64,000 bases of DNA from Sepioteuthis lessoniana (Eukaryota > Mollusca > Cephalopoda > Myopsida > Loliginidae), in NCBI GenBank assembly GCA_963585895.1, contig OY757904.1:161468742-161532741 (forward strand), in the 5' to 3' direction. Under the pieces are notes generated by a model. It was given only the letters and a program-made list of their open reading frames with translations, searched no databases and was not told the DNA's origin. Shown here one piece after another: positions 1-11,376 of this stretch. The position numbers and the translations under genes are program-made. Within the stretch, counting starts at the first letter, position 1; each line of letters opens with the position of its first letter.

Positions 1-119
1 TTTGAACTTTTTCAAAGGAGTTTTTACTTTTTTTAAATCAATAACTTAATTTGTCATTAAATATTTAACAGCTAAAGAATACTGGGTGATCCTTATTGTA
101 AGATACTCTGGACCATTCT

Positions 120-1170
120 TACAATGGACAAGAAAGGACAAATGGACCAAAGTAAACTGAAGATGATGCATACGGCCTTGCAACCAAGAGATGACATAGA
201 TTATATGTATCATAAAAAGGAGAAGGAAGAGGACTTACCAGCATTAAGAATTGCATAAATGCATCAACACAAGGTCTCAAAAGGTACAATTAAAAATAAC
301 TACATACAGCAGCCAGTAAAAGCAAAAGCAACATAAGAACAAACAGAAAAACTAGAAAACAAATATGGAAAGAAAAACAACTGTATGGATATTTCAAGTA
401 AAAAGACTGGCAAGATTGCATATAGGAAGACATGGCTAAGAAAGGTTAACATTAAGAGAAACAAAAGCTCCTTTCAAAATAGCAAAAATAATGCCATAAG
501 GACCAATTATATTAAAGCAAAGATTGATAATAGACGACAGAATAGCAAGTGTAGGTTATGTGGTGACAAAGATGAAACAGTTATGTATATAAAAGATTGC
601 AACAAACTAGCACAAAAGGAATACAACATTAGGCATGACTGAGTAGGAAAGAAAACTCACTGAGAATTTGTGCAAGAGATTAAAATTTGATAAAATTGGG
701 AAATGCACAAACCAGAATCTGTCTGAGAGAATGAGACACATAACATTCTCAGAGATTTTGAAATACAAATGGATACCCTAAACTCAACCAGAAGACCAAA
801 TCCATTATTAATTAATAAAAAAAAAAAAGAACTTGTCAACTAGTGTATTTTGCCATTTCAGCAGACAACTAAGGAAAAATAAAAGAAAACAAAACAATAG
901 ACAAATACTTGAACCTTGCCAGAAAACTAAAAAAAAAAACTGTGGAATGTGATGGTGATACCAATTATAGTGTGCTTGGAATGCTTCCCAAAAGCTTGGA
1001 AAAAAAACTGAAGAAATCGGAAATGAGGGGAAGAATCAAAACCATCCAGATTATGGTATTGTTAAAATCAGACAGAATACTCAGAAGAGTCCTAATAACC
1101 TGAGGAGGCTTGCTATCATTCAGACTCTAGTGAAAGACCACCAGCTAATGCTGATGTGAAAACCTCATAA
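120..1170 (+). mobile_element. LINE fragment, C-terminal part of ORF2, decayed
   Basis: Translated pieces in order match the C-terminal region of a widespread LINE ORF2 family. About 170-240 encodes a stretch ending LQPRDDIDYMY. At 490-640 there is NAIRTNYIKAKID followed by CRLCGDKDET and a KLAQKEYNIRHD segment (a CxxC zinc-knuckle-like motif). At 900-1100 there is LARKLKKK and RGRIKTIQIMVLLKSDRILRRV. The pieces lie in more than one frame with stops between them. The endonuclease and the catalytic reverse transcriptase core are absent, so this is a 5'-truncated dead copy. Clade not assigned. It lies left of LIG3 exon 2, probably inside a LIG3 intron, on the opposite strand. Confidence 0.8.
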
Positions 1171-2963
1171 AGAGTAAAATGATATGCTACCAAAAAGTCA
1201 TTATCATAAAATGTTTGTTCAAATGAAAATGTCACACTGATGCAAAAATAAAGATAGCTGAAGACACAGACACCTTCTCTGCTGAATTTAAAGCAAAGCT
1301 ATATTTGCAGATGATATTGCTGCTATGACTACTACAACAGTGAAATGTCTATTCCTCACAACCAAAAATACCATTGACAAAAGCCTATTTCTCAAAACTA
1401 AAAACATTATTAAGAAAAGCCAATTCAAGTAAAATCAAATAGTATTTGTATATACATAACAAAACCCAAATTAATCCAACATTTTGTACTGTGTTTCACT
1501 CTAGTCACAAAGAATCATTACACATTTTAAAATTTAAGTTTTTTTTTTTAATAAAAAGGTGCTAAAATATTTCTTAAATTTGAACTTTCAATGATGATGG
1601 TTGAGAAAACTGAGAAGATGCTGTCAAGAAATAATATAACTAATCAAAAGAAAAATATGTTGAAAATTGTACTTTATGGTAAAAACTAATACAACATTTA
1701 ATTCCTAAAGTATTTGATAAAAAATTTGTGTAAAAGATTCCCAGTATTTATGACAGGCATCAAAGTTTTAAGACTTTATACAACATTTACTTCTATTTTT
1801 TTTCCTTCTTCAAAGTAACATTGTCATACAATTACGTCAAGTAACTTCTTGCTGGTGTCTTTTGCTTTATAACAAAAAAATTATTTTGTATATAAAATAC
1901 AAACAGAAGAAATCTTATTCATTTGATAGTTTTATGATCTCTGTTGGTAATATCTTCAATCTTTATTTTTTCTAATCCACAAAAAAAATGACAATGTATG
2001 AGCATACAGACCAAACAATGATCAAAATCAGTCAAATATTTCACTCTCCCAAGGTAACACTCTCAAAATTTAGTCACCCACCTCAAACATAGCTATCTTA
2101 TTTTTTTTGCATATAAAAGTAATTGGTCAAACTAACTCTGAATTTTATCTCTGCTTTAATAACCATAAAAAGACAATTAAGTATAAGTCCTAAAATTTCA
2201 TTGTAACTAAACATTTTAATCTACCAAATCAAAGTATGGATAATGTTAAATGCATTCTTTAAGCTTCTTTATGTAGTTCAGAACATAATCATATATCCTT
2301 TATCTAAATACACACATTTCAGGATTAGATAAACATTTAAGTATTTTTGGATGAACAAACATTTTTTTTAGCATAATTTGAAATGTAACAGTTGATGACA
2401 TTATTCTACTTGTGTAAATGTTTTAATCAAATTCATTGAATGAATTTTCACTGACATGATAAATGAGTCTCAACTAAATTCATAATGCTAAAATAGAATG
2501 TAGTTTTAACATGCATTTTATCATTTTCTGCATGTATTTTTTCACAAATATTTTCCCTTTTTTATCCAAAGATAAATATTGAATATCTATTGTGATTGAT
2601 TTCTTTTCATCTTGAAAATCTATTCATAATGTGCTTTTGAAAAATTCTAATGATAAAATACATGTTTAACATGTAAAGAGTTATTTCCTTTCTTGTATGT
2701 AATATGGCATAGCAGATATTTAAAAAGGTCTTTTTAAGTTGTAAATGAATTTTTTAAATTTAAATTATCATGAAACATGTGTATACATACAGTATTTAGA
2801 TAAATTAGATATAGACTCTTATTTTTTTGGATTGCTGAAATCTGTATATCTTAATTTCTAAAAAAAAGGTTCAGAAAGTTCAGAGATAATTACAATCTCA
2901 GTGCAGAATTAGAAAGAAAAGACAATTTTACACAAGGCAACCAAGTTTCATTAAAATTCCTCC
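1171..2963. other. AT-rich non-coding DNA, nothing recognised
   Basis: No open frame, SINE, inverted repeat or conserved exon was found. Homopolymer A/T runs are frequent. By position it is probably LIG3 intron 2; no later LIG3 exon was found here. Confidence 0.5.
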
Positions 2964-2978
2964 AAAAATAAAGAAATG

Positions 2979-3806
2979 GTTGGTTTGGGGGGTTTTATGG
3001 TGTATCAACCTTCATAGGTTATTTAATGCCAAATCCATTTTTATACAAATAATCAGTTCTATTTCAAACAATTCAATTTAGAATAAGTACACAGTTTAAT
3101 TATCAAAAACATTTCTATTTCAAGTAATTCAGTTTGGCATAAGTATGCAGTTTAAATATCCAAACAATTCTATTTCAAATAATTCAGTTTAGCATAAGTA
3201 TGCAGTTTAGTGCTATTTGACTCATAGATAAGGCCCTATCAGGTGCTACCACTCCAGGCTAGAGGGGACCTGGGAGCAATGACAATGAAGGGATGCTTCA
3301 CATTCCCCAAAGCTCCAGCATCACTGGAACCTCACCATCAGATTGTTTGGTGTCATATCCAAGACACTCATTGGAGGGAGTCTCACCCATCTGCAGAGAT
3401 GCAGTCAGTGTATTCTACAGCCCCAGCCAACTGGGCAATACACAGACTTAAATGTAAAAAGTTTTATTTCAGATAATTCAGTTCAGCATAAGTACACAGT
3501 TTAGATGTCAAAACAGTTCTATTTTAAGCAATTCCGTTTAGCATAAATACACAATCTATATATCAAAAACGGTATACTCACAAAACCATAGTTTAGTTCT
3601 ATTTAACCCATAGATAGGACCTTATCAGGTGCAACCACTCCGAGTCAGAGTGGACCTGGGAGTGATAGCAATGAAGGGGTGCTCCGCATTGCCCAAAGCT
3701 CCAGCATGACTGGAACCTCACCATCAGATTGTTTAGTGTCACATCTAGGACACTTGTTGGGGGGTCTTGCAGTCGGTGTATTCTACAGCCCCAGCCGACT
3801 GGGCAA
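2979..3806 (-). mobile_element. Composite retroposon copy 1, two heads, with 15-bp target duplication
   Basis: On the minus strand it begins TTGCCCAGTCGGCTGGGG near 3806 and ends with the shared tail (GGTTATTTAATGCC seen on plus at about 3019-3032). It has two head modules (about 3240-3445 and 3605-3806), separated and followed by degenerate copies of the AT-rich unit TTTAGCATAAGTACACAG. The 15-bp sequence AAAAATAAAGAAATG occurs exactly at 2964-2978 and again at 3806-3820, a clear target-site duplication. The whole two-head unit therefore lies within one insertion. It is non-coding; short open frames through the head are accidental. Confidence 0.85.
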
Positions 3807-3959
3807 AAAATAAAGAAATGTGGGAAAAAAATTACAAAATTTCTTATTTTGAATTAGTCTATGATTTCACATACTTAAGGATCAAAATGTCGGCTTTTGT
3901 AAAAGCCAAATTTTGGATCTTTAAATTCTCATAACTTATGAACCAAAGGGATTTCTTAC

Positions 3960-4055
3960 CTTTAACTTCAGTTTTTTTTTCTTCTTTCTTGGATGGTTTA
4001 CTGGCATCTTGAGATCCTGATTTTTTTCTTTTATTTTGAGGATTGTTAAAAAAAT
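3960..4055 (-). CDS. LIG3: LIG3 coding exon 2: basic linker
   Basis: 96 nt, preceded by a polypyrimidine tract and AG at 4057-4056, followed by GTAAGA. With the G left from exon 1 it reads DFFNNPQNKRKKSGSQDASK and on to TEVK. The lysine-rich run resembles a nuclear localisation signal and corresponds in position to the linker after the LIG3 zinc finger. Sequence conservation is low, so the call rests on phase match, splice sites and position. Confidence 0.75.
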
Positions 4056-7000
4056 CTAAAAAAAAAAAGAGAGAGAAAAATTCTAACAGAATATTCACTC
4101 AAATTTAACAATAACACAAAGATGACATAAAGACTATTAAATAAAGAGTCCAGATAAAAATTTTAGTAAGAGTAACCCAAGTCAAACTTTTTTAGACTTT
4201 ATTTTTTCCAATGCAGGCAAAGATTGAGGAACAAGAAAAATTTGTATAAACAACCAAAACTTTGCCTGTTTATAAAAACTTTTCTCATTCTTAATGATAC
4301 CTGCATTTGAAAAATAAGGTCTAAAAAGGTTTGGTTTAGGGTTACCTCTTACTGCTCTTGAACCCTCGACTATAGGTATAATGTAAGAAATGCTAAATCC
4401 TTAATAAAATTTATTACAAAACAAAACATATTTATTTCTTATTCTACTTCCATGTTCAAGATTTCTAAAGATTTTTTTTGGCTCTTTTTATTTGACCTAA
4501 TGAATAATGTTTTCATGACAACTATTATTATCAATATAAATTTTAAAATTTTTAAAAAATAGCTTTTTCCTCCCAGTATCGTTATTTACCTGAATAATTA
4601 ACAAAATATTTTTTGATTTTGTTTTTAACTTGCCTTCAGCTGTTCAGTGTTTGATTTTCATTTCAATCATACATCCGAGATGCATCAAGGTAGGTCTTCA
4701 GTGATGCACTGTCTTCATCACCGATTTCGGAGTTTTTTGCATCATATCGGCTCCGACAGAAACCCCAACATGACTCTGGAAGAGCCAAGCCACCTCCTTG
4801 ATCGCGACATGCTACGCGACGTGCCTTTGCCAAAGCAATAAAACCAAAAGGCCGGACTTTGGCCGTTCTTTATAGACATCTGTCCTTCAGTATCAGCCAA
4901 TGAAAAACAGGGCATTTCACACTCCTCTACTATATAATACCATCTTTATCGCGTCCGGTTTTGACTGACTACTTCCGGATTCGATACCGAGGTAAGATGG
5001 TATTTTTAATACTCGTCCACATCCATGATTTACACTTTAACAAGACCTACATGTATCCCACCCCAAATCTATCCTATACTAATACTTCCAAACTAACATG
5101 AAATAAGCCCCTACTCTAACTATTCAGTCAGTCTTTAACTCTTACCTTATACCCTTATTCGAAGCCAGAAAAAAAAACAAAAAAACTCCCATTTATTTTG
5201 ACTCACGAAAACATTTGCTACAGATTAACTCATACTTATTTGCCTAGATCCCCCTCCCCGTTTGTCAATAATCTATACTCATATTACCAATCTAATGCAT
5301 ATTTCTCAAAAAAAAAAAAAAAAAAAAACGCTACTCTATTCAACTCCTTACATTCTAACTTATTACTATTACAAACCCATAAACTATTTGCAATTAGGTT
5401 TCAATCAATTAACTAAAACTACTAGTGGGCGCTGGCAAATAAACTTATTAAAACCTTAAATTAGTAGCGTACCGTAACCAGTATACGAGGACAAAAAAAA
5501 AAAATGGATAATTAAATATTCATCCCCCCCCTCACAAATGCCAATGATTCTCAACCCCTACCCCTGACATTCCGACAATCCTAACTTAATATTAACTCAA
5601 TATACTCTTATAATGTGTAATATGTCTCCTAATCTTAATTCTTAGGCTCCTCCATCGTCCTCTTTATTTCTTCCATGGCTCTGATCTCTTAAGCCAAATC
5701 CACTTGGACGCCTTCAGAACTGTGTTGGTAATGACCTTCAGCGCCCTCACTCTAGCTGCCCCAACTATACCAATTTTTGCTAGGGCTCTGCCCAACGACT
5801 GTCTAACAAAGCCCCTACAACCAACTTCTACAGGGTCATAATATATCTTCCATGACTTTTGATGACATTGTTCGACCAGTTCTTGGTATTTGGACCTCTT
5901 CCTCTCATTAGCGAGAGTAATATATTCCTCCCATGACACAGTCAGTTCCCAAATAATGCACTGCTTTGTGTTATCAGAGTGCAATATCAGATCCAGTCTT
6001 AGCGATGTTACAGCTATGTGTCTGGGGAACTTCAGCTGAGTCTCCAGATCCACTATCAACAGCCAATCGTCCGCGGAAGATAACAAGTTCGTTTTCTCTC
6101 TCCTCTTTCTCTGTATCTTCTCTCCTGCTTTTACAAAGTTGATCTGCTTCAATTTCTTTCCTGGTTGATGATTAGTAGCCCTCATAGCTTTAGTCACCTC
6201 ATTCGCAATTACCTTGAGTGCTTGATTGTGACGCCAACAGTACCGTCCATCACCCAAAGCTTTTGGGCAACTACAAAAGATATGTTGTAAAGATCCTTTC
6301 GTAGCACATAGTTGACAATTAGGGGTCTCTCTCTTCTCCCATATGTGCAGGTTCGTTGGGCTTGGTAACACATCATACACTGATTTAATGAGAAATCGAA
6401 TCTCGCTAAAGTCCGGCTGCCAGCAATCTGACCACGTAATCCTTTTTTTTCTCTACATCCTCCCACCTTGTCCAGGCTTCTTGCTGACTCAGACCGACCA
6501 TTTTACAGTAACGCACTTCTTCTACGCCCTCACGGACTTCTTCTTGGATGAGTTGGCGTCTTTCTTTGTTTTGGCACTGTTGGTATGCGTAGAGGGGAAA
6601 AACCCCAATCCCGCTCTGCCTTTAGCTATTGACCCTAAGATAGCTTCATGCCTAAGCCTCTCCTCCACCACTTGCAACTCTCTCTTCGCACTCCACTTCC
6701 TGCCAGATCTTATCTGAATTCCTGCTGCTGCCACCTTTGGATCTTCAGACTCTGCATACTGCAGCAGTCTCTTGTTTTCGTGATTTTAAATTCTTCCACG
6801 AGACTGCTGCAGGGGAGGCGCAACGCGTTGCTGTTCCCGTAGAGAGCTGCACCACTTAAACATCTCAGCAAACCCAGCCACCTTCTCAAACAATTCCTAA
6901 TTGCTCTTTCTAATGATTCCACGGTGGTAATCGGAATATCATAGATGAGCAATGGCCACAATATCCAGGGCAAAACTGGATGCTGGAATAACCATGCCTT

Positions 7001-10000
7001 AAATCGATCAGGCAATCCAGATTTGTCGATCTTCGTTAGCCACTCCTCAAGATCTTTTATAGTCTTCTGTTTTGCAGCTGTATCCTTCAGACTACCGTTG
7101 AAAGTCTTGCCCAAGTTCTTAATAGGCTTTTCGCTCAGAGTAGGAATTGTTTCTCCTGCGACTGTAAATCGGACTTTCTCCATGACCTTGCCCTTTTTTA
7201 ATACTAGTGACCTGGATTTTGCTGGCTTGAAATACATTCTAGCCCAGGTCATATTTCTCTCGAGACCCTTTAAGAGCCATCTACCTCCCATGACAGATGT
7301 CATCGTCATGGTTAAATCATCCATGCAAGCCCTTATTGGTGATTGGCGGACTCCAGATCTAGACAAAGGGCCTCGGCATTCCACCTCTGCTGCGTTTACA
7401 AGCATGTTCATGGTCAATGAGAATAGGACGGCAGACATAGTACACCCTGTAATGATACCCTTTTCCAGGGTCTGCCACTCTGATGTTACTGTACTTGAAC
7501 ATGCTCTCAGCCGGAAATTATTATAATAGTCTGCAATGAGATCGGATACTGATGGCGGTACGTGATGTCTCTTTAGGGCTTCTTCCACTAGTTTGTGTGG
7601 CATGGACCCATAGGCGTTAGCGAGATCCAGCCATAATACAGTCAAGTCCCCTTTGCTTTCCTTTGCCTTTCTCAGGAGCTGTGTCAGGACTCCTGTATGT
7701 TCAAGGTACCCTAGCATACTGGCGACCCTGCCCTTCTGGACTGATGTATCAATGTAGCCGTTACCTAGAATGAAATCTGACAAGCGCCTTGACAATAAAC
7801 CGAAAAAGATCTTACTTTCAGTATTTAATAAGGAAATTATTCGGAATTGGTCCAATGACTTCGAACCTTCCTCCTTCGGGATCCATACACCCTCAGCAAA
7901 TCTCCATTGCTCCACGATCTTGCCTCTCCTCCAAATGACTCTCAATATCTTCCACAGAATTTGTAGAATCCCTTTACACCACTTGTACACAATGTAAGGT
8001 ACCCCACTTGGTCCTGGTGCTAAGGCGGATCTTGTGGCTCTCACAACTTCTTGCATTTCCTTCCAGGTTGGCAAGCGGGTGTCATATTGGACCACTGGTG
8101 GCTTCTGATGAATTAAGCGGGTGTTTATACCCATTTCTTGCTCTTTTGCAGGGTCACTCATTTTATCTCGAAGATAGTTGTTAATTTCTTCCTCCGATGC
8201 CTCCAAATTCCCATTTCGCCTCTCCCCTAGCAATGTTTTTGTAAAGCCAAAGGGATTAGACAGGAAATTTGCCCGCTTCCTTGATCTTTCTTTCCTCCTC
8301 CTCCTCCTGTGCCACTCCGCTCGCCGTAAAGTTTTTAATTCCCCTCTGAGTATTCCTCGGAGCTCCTCGAGGGGGTTGAAGCTCTTCTATACTTGCCTTT
8401 TTATAAAGCTACTTAAGGGATCTTATTTCTCTCCTTAAGTCTTTCATTTTATTCACCCTAAGGTTGGCAGTGTAGGGCATCCTTGGCTGCCGGGGCTCGA
8501 TGCAACCAAATCTCTCTGACGCCAAGCTAGTTATTATTGTCATCATGAAACTTAGTCGCCTCTCCACGTCCCCCCTTGTAGCTGACTGGATTATCTCACA
8601 AATGTCATTGTCGAAGTCCTGCCAGGCTCCCTTGTTGTTCACTGGGGGCCATTTTATCTTCTTTCGGGACTCCTTGCTCAGAGTGAGAGGAACTGAGGCT
8701 AGGAGGGACTGGGCGCTGTGGTATGACTCCTGTCCCTGCACCTCCTCCGTTTTACCAGGGCTTGCACCTGCACGTTGCTCCCGGTTACCTCCCTCCAGTT
8801 ATTTCATTCGGCTTTGATGTATCTTCAAGCCTCTTTGGTTCTTGCACGTCTTACCACAAATGCATCTGCTCAAAGTTGGTTGGGCATTCCTGTTCACTTT
8901 CGTTAAATCCATCCTATTGGGGATCTCTTCTGCCCCCCCTCTCGGGATCCCCTGGGGGTATTGTGCATTTAGGTTCATCGTAGCATCTTTCTTGGTTGCT
9001 CCTCACAGAGCATGCAATTTGGGTAGCTAACCCATCTTGCCCCACTAAAAATCTACCAATCACAAACTATTTCAAGTCCTCATAAATCTATTGTGACATG
9101 GTATGCTACAGAGAGAGGAAAGAGGAGGTCAATTCCCTTACCCTTCCTTATTTGAATCAAAAGGCATTAAGACTGACCGTTAAAATAGTACGGGAAAGAA
9201 AGGGCAAGCTATCTGCACTCTGTGCCCTTTAGTCTGTTGAACGAAAGAAGTCTAGGTCAATCAAGTGGCCTGACCTGGCAAGGCAGTGGAAGAGGAAAAG
9301 TCGGATGATTGATCCACAGGCTCTTCATGCCAAAAAAGCCATTACGCATTAGAGAAATTTGAAGGAAAATTTTAGTTTGGATAAAGCCAGCGTTAGAACC
9401 AGATCGCTGAGGTCAACCAGCTCTGGGAAAGACACTCACCCGTAAAAAAAGAGAGAAAGAAATCTGAAAATTGAGAACCCATCAAAGATAAGTAGAACTC
9501 AAACCGTTTTCTTTCTACAATTCTTAAATATTGGAAAGTTATACGTATTCAAAAAAAATAAAAAATGAGAGAGAAACTGTAAAGGTTCTGTTTCATCAAT
9601 AGTTAAATTTATTGAATGAACATTGCTACACGCATTCAGTCTGGCGGCTTAGACATTTTACTCAAGTAAGAGAAAAAGAAAGAGAAAGAAGAAAAAAGGA
9701 CTGTTGAGAGACATTTTTGTTTGATGTTTTCCTGTTAGCTTAATATTGCCGGTATTTCAAAAAGAAAAGAGAAAAGAAAAAGGAACTGTTTCTTAAATCT
9801 CATCATTATTTGTTTAATCATCGTATATTAAAATTTTGTTATATTTTAAATGCACTCTTGAGTTGAAATCTTTTGGTTGTGTTCTTTCCTTTGTCAATTT
9901 GACTTCTTCGCATATATCTCGTCTCAGTCTCATACCGCTTTCATTAATTCTCGCTAAACATCTTATTGCCTCCTTAAACATTACAAGAGAATTTTGGAAA

Positions 10001-11352
10001 TCTGTCTACAGTTAATATTATCTAACCTAGAAGTTTGTTCTTCCATAATCTGAGGAGGTAGTAAGACAACGGACTTGGTGGTGTATGTGAAAGTGAATTG
10101 GCACCCCCTCACCAATGTCTGAGGTCAGTCTAGCCCCGAATTAACCTCTACATTATTTGTCTGTTTATCATACGCCGAAATAGGAGTCTTGACCGGGATT
10201 TATTTTGTGGAGTGTCAAGTGCCAGACTGCCCTCGGTGATACACATTCTACATAACAGCCTTCTACAGAGGACAATGACCGAGATATTGATCTCTTCAGG
10301 TTAGAGTAGAATTCAATGTCACAGCTTATTCTATCAAGGGAAATTTTTTAACTTTTTTCTTTTAATGGCCCAGATACCCACAATGAATGAATAAATAAAA
10401 AAGTTTAAAAAATAATGTGTAAAAGGTAAAAGATACCAGATAAAAAGGAAACAACAATAGATAACTGTTACAATAGGTAATATGTATAACCCAATACAAA
10501 TTGTCTGTACAATTAATTCAGAAATATCAATAATAAGCAATTATTGGTTTGGTTTGGTTTGATGGCATATCAACCATTGTTGGTTATTTAATGCCAAATC
10601 CATCTTCATACATATAAACAGTTCTATTTTAAACAATTCAGTTTTGCATCAGTACACAGTTTAAATGTCAAAAGACAGTTTTATTTCAAACAATTCAGCT
10701 GGGCCAATTAGGTAGAACAAAATAGCAAAGGTTTATTTTGCCACAATTTCATGACTAAATCATCAAGTTTGGTTTTATGAAATACACAAAAACCAAATTG
10801 TGTCCATTAAATGAAAATATGAAAATAAACAATTAAAATGGAAAAACATAAAACAAATAATGAAAATAATTTCCTACCTTTAATGATATTATTAACAAGA
10901 TCCTTGTCTTCCTGCTTCAGATCAGAAAATCCTTCCAAATCCTCTACTTCTTCAATAATTTTTGTCGTTGCTCTTGCTCGAAGAAATGTTTCAAAGATAC
11001 AATTTGGGTGATACCATAATTTCATGTCACCTCCATCATCAGAAAAAGGATTAGCTACAACTTTACCAATTCTCAATGCTGCTTTTTCAATTTTACTTTT
11101 ACATTTCTTGCAACTAGAAGTGCCCATTTTGGCATAGACAATGATAAACTTATTTTCAGCCATGTTAGCTGTTGGATTGATAATAGCAGAAGATAAAGTA
11201 GGAAATAACAACTTTTGAGAAAGTTGAATGGACACAAAAAAAGCCCAAGGAGGTCTGGTTAATTTGGTTTTAGGAATGAAGGAAAGGCAAGATGAAACAT
11301 AAGAATAACAAATATTCTTATATGGAAAAGTGCGGAATAATGCTGGTAACAT
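3960..11352 (-). CDS. LIG3: DNA ligase III, 5' part of gene (first two coding exons)
   Basis: ATP-dependent ligase that seals nicks in base-excision and single-strand-break repair with XRCC1, and is the mitochondrial DNA ligase. Two coding exons are seen: 11352-10878 and 4055-3960. Exon 1 gives a 63-residue leader with six basic and no acidic residues, then MAENKFIIVYAKMGTSSCKK, a PARP-type zinc finger. In MAEN numbering the zinc ligands are C18, C21, H52 and C55, the last two in WYHPNC. This matches the N-terminus of animal LIG3, including RIGKVVANPF and RARATTK. Exon 2 adds a lysine-rich linker (NKRKKSG...KKEEKKTEVK). Phases agree: AAAG|GTAGG joins AG|ATTTTTTT to read GAT. A 3' splice site just upstream of the first ATG (AG at 11366-11367) and an in-frame TGA imply a non-coding first exon further right. 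The catalytic core lies outside the window, to the left. Confidence 0.92.
4660..5020 (+). promoter_or_regulatory. CpG-rich promoter-like patch in LIG3 intron 1
   Basis: This stretch has far more CpG than its surroundings (for example ATCGCGACATGCTACGCGAC). On the plus strand it holds in order a CCAAT box (about 4897), a TATATAAT (about 4932) and, downstream, GAG|GTAAGA, a good 5' splice site at about 4990. It could be a promoter plus non-coding first exon of a plus-strand transcript, or the end of an unrecognised retroelement. No protein is supported. Confidence 0.3.
5310..9030 (-). mobile_element. LINE with restriction-like endonuclease (R2/HERO-like), broken
   Basis: One-ORF non-LTR retrotransposon in LIG3 intron 1, same strand as LIG3. 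N-terminal zinc finger at 8864-8803 (CICGKTCKNQRGLKIHQSRM). The reverse transcriptase occupies 8233-6710: ALAPGPSGVPY, then FRIISLLNTESK, motif A LTVLWLDLANAYGS, motif C ACMDDLTMT, then KPIKNLGKTF. After 6380: VYDVLPSPTNLH-type segment, a CCHC knuckle CQLCATKGSLQHIFCSCPKA, then the endonuclease-like core (LRLDLILHSD, IIWELTVSWEE, PVEVGCRGFV). At least three frameshifts separate 8233-6710, 6734-6522, 6466-6209 and 6380-5664, and stops interrupt the N-terminal part. About 350 bp of 3' UTR ends near the T-run (minus strand) at 5310. The protein resembles a family known from fish and corals. The clade is inferred from domain order. Confidence 0.88.
9031..10330. other. Unassigned intronic DNA
   Basis: 9031-9480 may include the 5' end of the minus-strand LINE. 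9481-10330 is mixed-composition DNA without a supported frame. Several G/C-containing blocks (10060-10290) look like repeat DNA but could not be named. Confidence 0.4.
10541..10705 (-). mobile_element. Composite retroposon copy 2, short
   Basis: The tail (plus-strand GGCATATCAACCATTG, then GGTTATTTAATGCC) is followed by about two AT-rich units and only the first bases of the head (CAGCTGGGCC). Both ends are present with the middle missing. Possible short duplication CAATTA on both sides. Confidence 0.6.
10878..11352 (-). CDS. LIG3: LIG3 coding exon 1: mitochondrial leader plus PARP-type zinc finger
   Basis: 158 codons plus one base. The donor is AAAG|GTAGG after codon VNNIIK. Thirteen bases of 5' UTR (11353-11365) precede the ATG and follow an acceptor TTTTCAG|GTGAT. 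Residues 1-63 look like a mitochondrial targeting sequence; residues 64-158 are the zinc finger and its following helix (EEVEDLEGFSDLKQEDKD). Confidence 0.92.
11161..11163 (-). promoter_or_regulatory. LIG3: Internal LIG3 start codon for the nuclear form
   Basis: The ATG of MAENKF sits in a strong context (A at -3, G at +4). The upstream ATG at 11352 has C at -3 and T at +4, which is weak. Vertebrate LIG3 makes mitochondrial and nuclear forms from two in-frame starts; the same layout is visible here, so leaky scanning is the likely mechanism. Confidence 0.75.
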
Positions 11353-11376
11353 AGGATTATATCACCTGAAAAATAA

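Noticed and set aside
3243-3476. 77-codon frame starting MLPLQARGDLGAM, with similar frames at 30506-30859 and 53198-53383
   Set aside because: All are antisense readings through the composite retroposon head. They end at different places and break in most copies, so they show shared ancestry and not a gene.
2979-3806. Helitron or DNA transposon for the composite repeat
   Set aside because: Insertions make 10-15-bp duplications of varying length, there are no terminal inverted repeats, and the 3' end matches a LINE.
6945-7526. 193-codon plus-strand open frame
   Set aside because: It is the antisense of the minus-strand LINE reverse transcriptase (8233-6710) and has no motif of its own.
10334-10540. 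68-codon hydrophobic minus-strand frame resembling a membrane protein
   Set aside because: AT-rich DNA read as Ile/Leu/Phe/Tyr codons; no homology, splice sites or context.
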